A DNA stretch of 17,045 nt, taken from assembly GCA_964368765.1 (NCBI GenBank), contig CAYJCU010000043.1:1-17045 (forward strand), written 5' to 3'. Positions 16,635 through 17,045 of this stretch are shown piece by piece (position 1 is the first letter of the stretch; each line of letters starts with the position of its first letter). The notes under the pieces were generated by a model. That model was not told where the DNA came from, did no database searches, and saw only the letters and a program-made list of their open reading frames with translations. This DNA comes from JADFUS01 sp964368765 (lineage in GTDB: Bacteria > Bacteroidota > Bacteroidia > Bacteroidales > Rikenellaceae). A program made the position numbers and the translations under genes.

Positions 16635-16870
16635 AATTATTTTTTACACTTGATAGTAGTAATAGGTTAGACACCTTAAAAAAACATAATATTATATCAA
16701 CACACTAAAAACTCAAGTTAATATACAAACAAACAAACAAACAAACAATCGGCATCTAACCAAAATACTTACTATCAATCATGGTATGTTTAATCAATTT
16801 AAAACACGTTTTATTATATAACTGAAAAGTATTAATATATCCTTACAAAAAAGTTATAAAAAATTATTGT
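16635..16870. other. fecR upstream region, no gene seen
   Basis: This stretch is very A/T-rich and has stop codons in every frame I read. There is no recognisable C-terminus of a sigma factor running into fecR. A weak TATGTTTT (minus strand, about 40 bases before ATG) could be a -7 box but lacks a well-spaced TTG. The main visible feature is the CAAA repeat listed separately. Confidence 0.5.
16726..16748. repeat. (CAAA)5 tetranucleotide tract upstream of fecR
   Basis: Five perfect CAAA units are followed by CAA. On the minus strand, where fecR is read, this is (TTTG)5 ending about 90 bases before the start codon. TTTG is also the core of the Bacteroidetes -33 element, so slippage could change promoter spacing. 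That effect is inferred. Confidence 0.85.
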
Positions 16871-17045
16871 TGTCCGGTAAAAAAAATCAAAAAATCTATT
16901 AACAGCCTATCCTACAACAAATTAGCTATAATTTATATAATAGGGGCTTACAAAAACAAAAATTTTGATTTTTTTACTTCTAGGAGTGCCGATTTACCCA
17001 AAATTGGATTTAGGTGCGTTATAGGTGCCCTAAAACACACCTGCG
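16871..17045. mobile_element. possible insertion-sequence end at right edge
   Basis: TGTCCGG (16871-16877) is followed by an A-rich arm, GTAAAAAAAATCAAAA (16877-16892), that almost perfectly inverts TTTTGATTTTTTTAC (16963-16977). An inner pair, AGCC with GGCT, lies between them. The base content becomes richer in G and C beyond 16980, with two TAGGTGC copies 11 bases apart (17011, 17022). The motif matches the one near the left edge in the opposite orientation. An insertion-sequence 3' end, with the arms acting as its terminator, would fit. No full transposase is visible, so this is tentative. Confidence 0.3.
16948..17045 (-). CDS. C-terminal fragment of an unidentified leftward ORF
   Basis: A minus-strand frame is open from the window edge for about 32 codons to a TAA at 16948. 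It includes APITHLNPILGKSALLEV and ends KSKFLFL. It could be the tail of an insertion-sequence transposase ending about 75 bases before the TGTCCGG motif. A plus-strand frame is also open through the same bases, so coding is far from certain. I recognise no family. Confidence 0.25.
   Translation of the reverse strand, partial: QVCFRAPITHLNPILGKSALLEVKKSKFLFL

Overview
The window looks like chromosomal DNA from an AT-rich, gut-type Bacteroidales species. The evidence is the gene families present (Mfa-like fimbrillin, DUF3575, DUF5119, DUF4876 and DUF6850-type proteins, an STN-domain TonB receptor, FecR with a C-terminal DUF4974-like domain, S46 peptidase). The general lack of Shine-Dalgarno sites and the TAnnTTTG-type promoter boxes point the same way. 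I cannot name a genus. All nine convincing full-length genes lie on the minus strand, so they read right to left. I see no tRNA, rRNA or CRISPR array.

Right half (16634 down to 5155): a FecR-type anti-sigma regulator is followed by what looks like one operon with gaps of 5 to 30 bases. Its genes encode a 995-aa TonB-dependent receptor (STN, carboxypeptidase-regulatory-like, plug, barrel), a DUF4876-type lipoprotein, a DUF6850-type outer-membrane beta-barrel protein, a metzincin-like zinc metalloprotease and an S46 family dipeptidyl peptidase. No SusD partner is present, and no ECF sigma factor precedes fecR inside the window. My inference is a locus for breaking down protein and importing peptides at the cell envelope, with the DUF4876 and DUF6850 proteins in place of SusD. 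The S46 enzyme has Arg at the position that gives DPP11 its preference for acidic residues. It has also lost both cysteines of the usual active-site disulfide. A perfect 16-bp inverted repeat after it probably ends the transcript.

Left half (4652 down to 405): a fimbria-type operon encodes an OmpA-like/DUF3575 outer-membrane protein, a DUF5119 lipoprotein that probably fills the FimB/Mfa2 anchor role, and an Mfa-like fimbrillin lipoprotein. A good promoter match (4901-4932) lies about 240 bases upstream of the first gene, and a strong terminator (348-389) closes the operon. The DUF5119 gene overlaps its upstream neighbour by 7 bases and has a near-perfect Shine-Dalgarno sequence, which is unusual in this phylum.

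Edges: bases 1-344 hold a TAnnTTTG-type box beside a perfect 17-bp palindrome, a GC-capped hairpin leader, and a 40-codon ORF that looks like the start of a broken transposase. The heptamer TGTCCGG occurs near both window ends, pointing outward (43-49 minus strand, 16871-16877 plus strand). A leftward reading frame enters from the right edge. Insertion sequences at both ends would explain this, but it is a hypothesis. A (CAAA)5 tract lies about 90 bases upstream of fecR.
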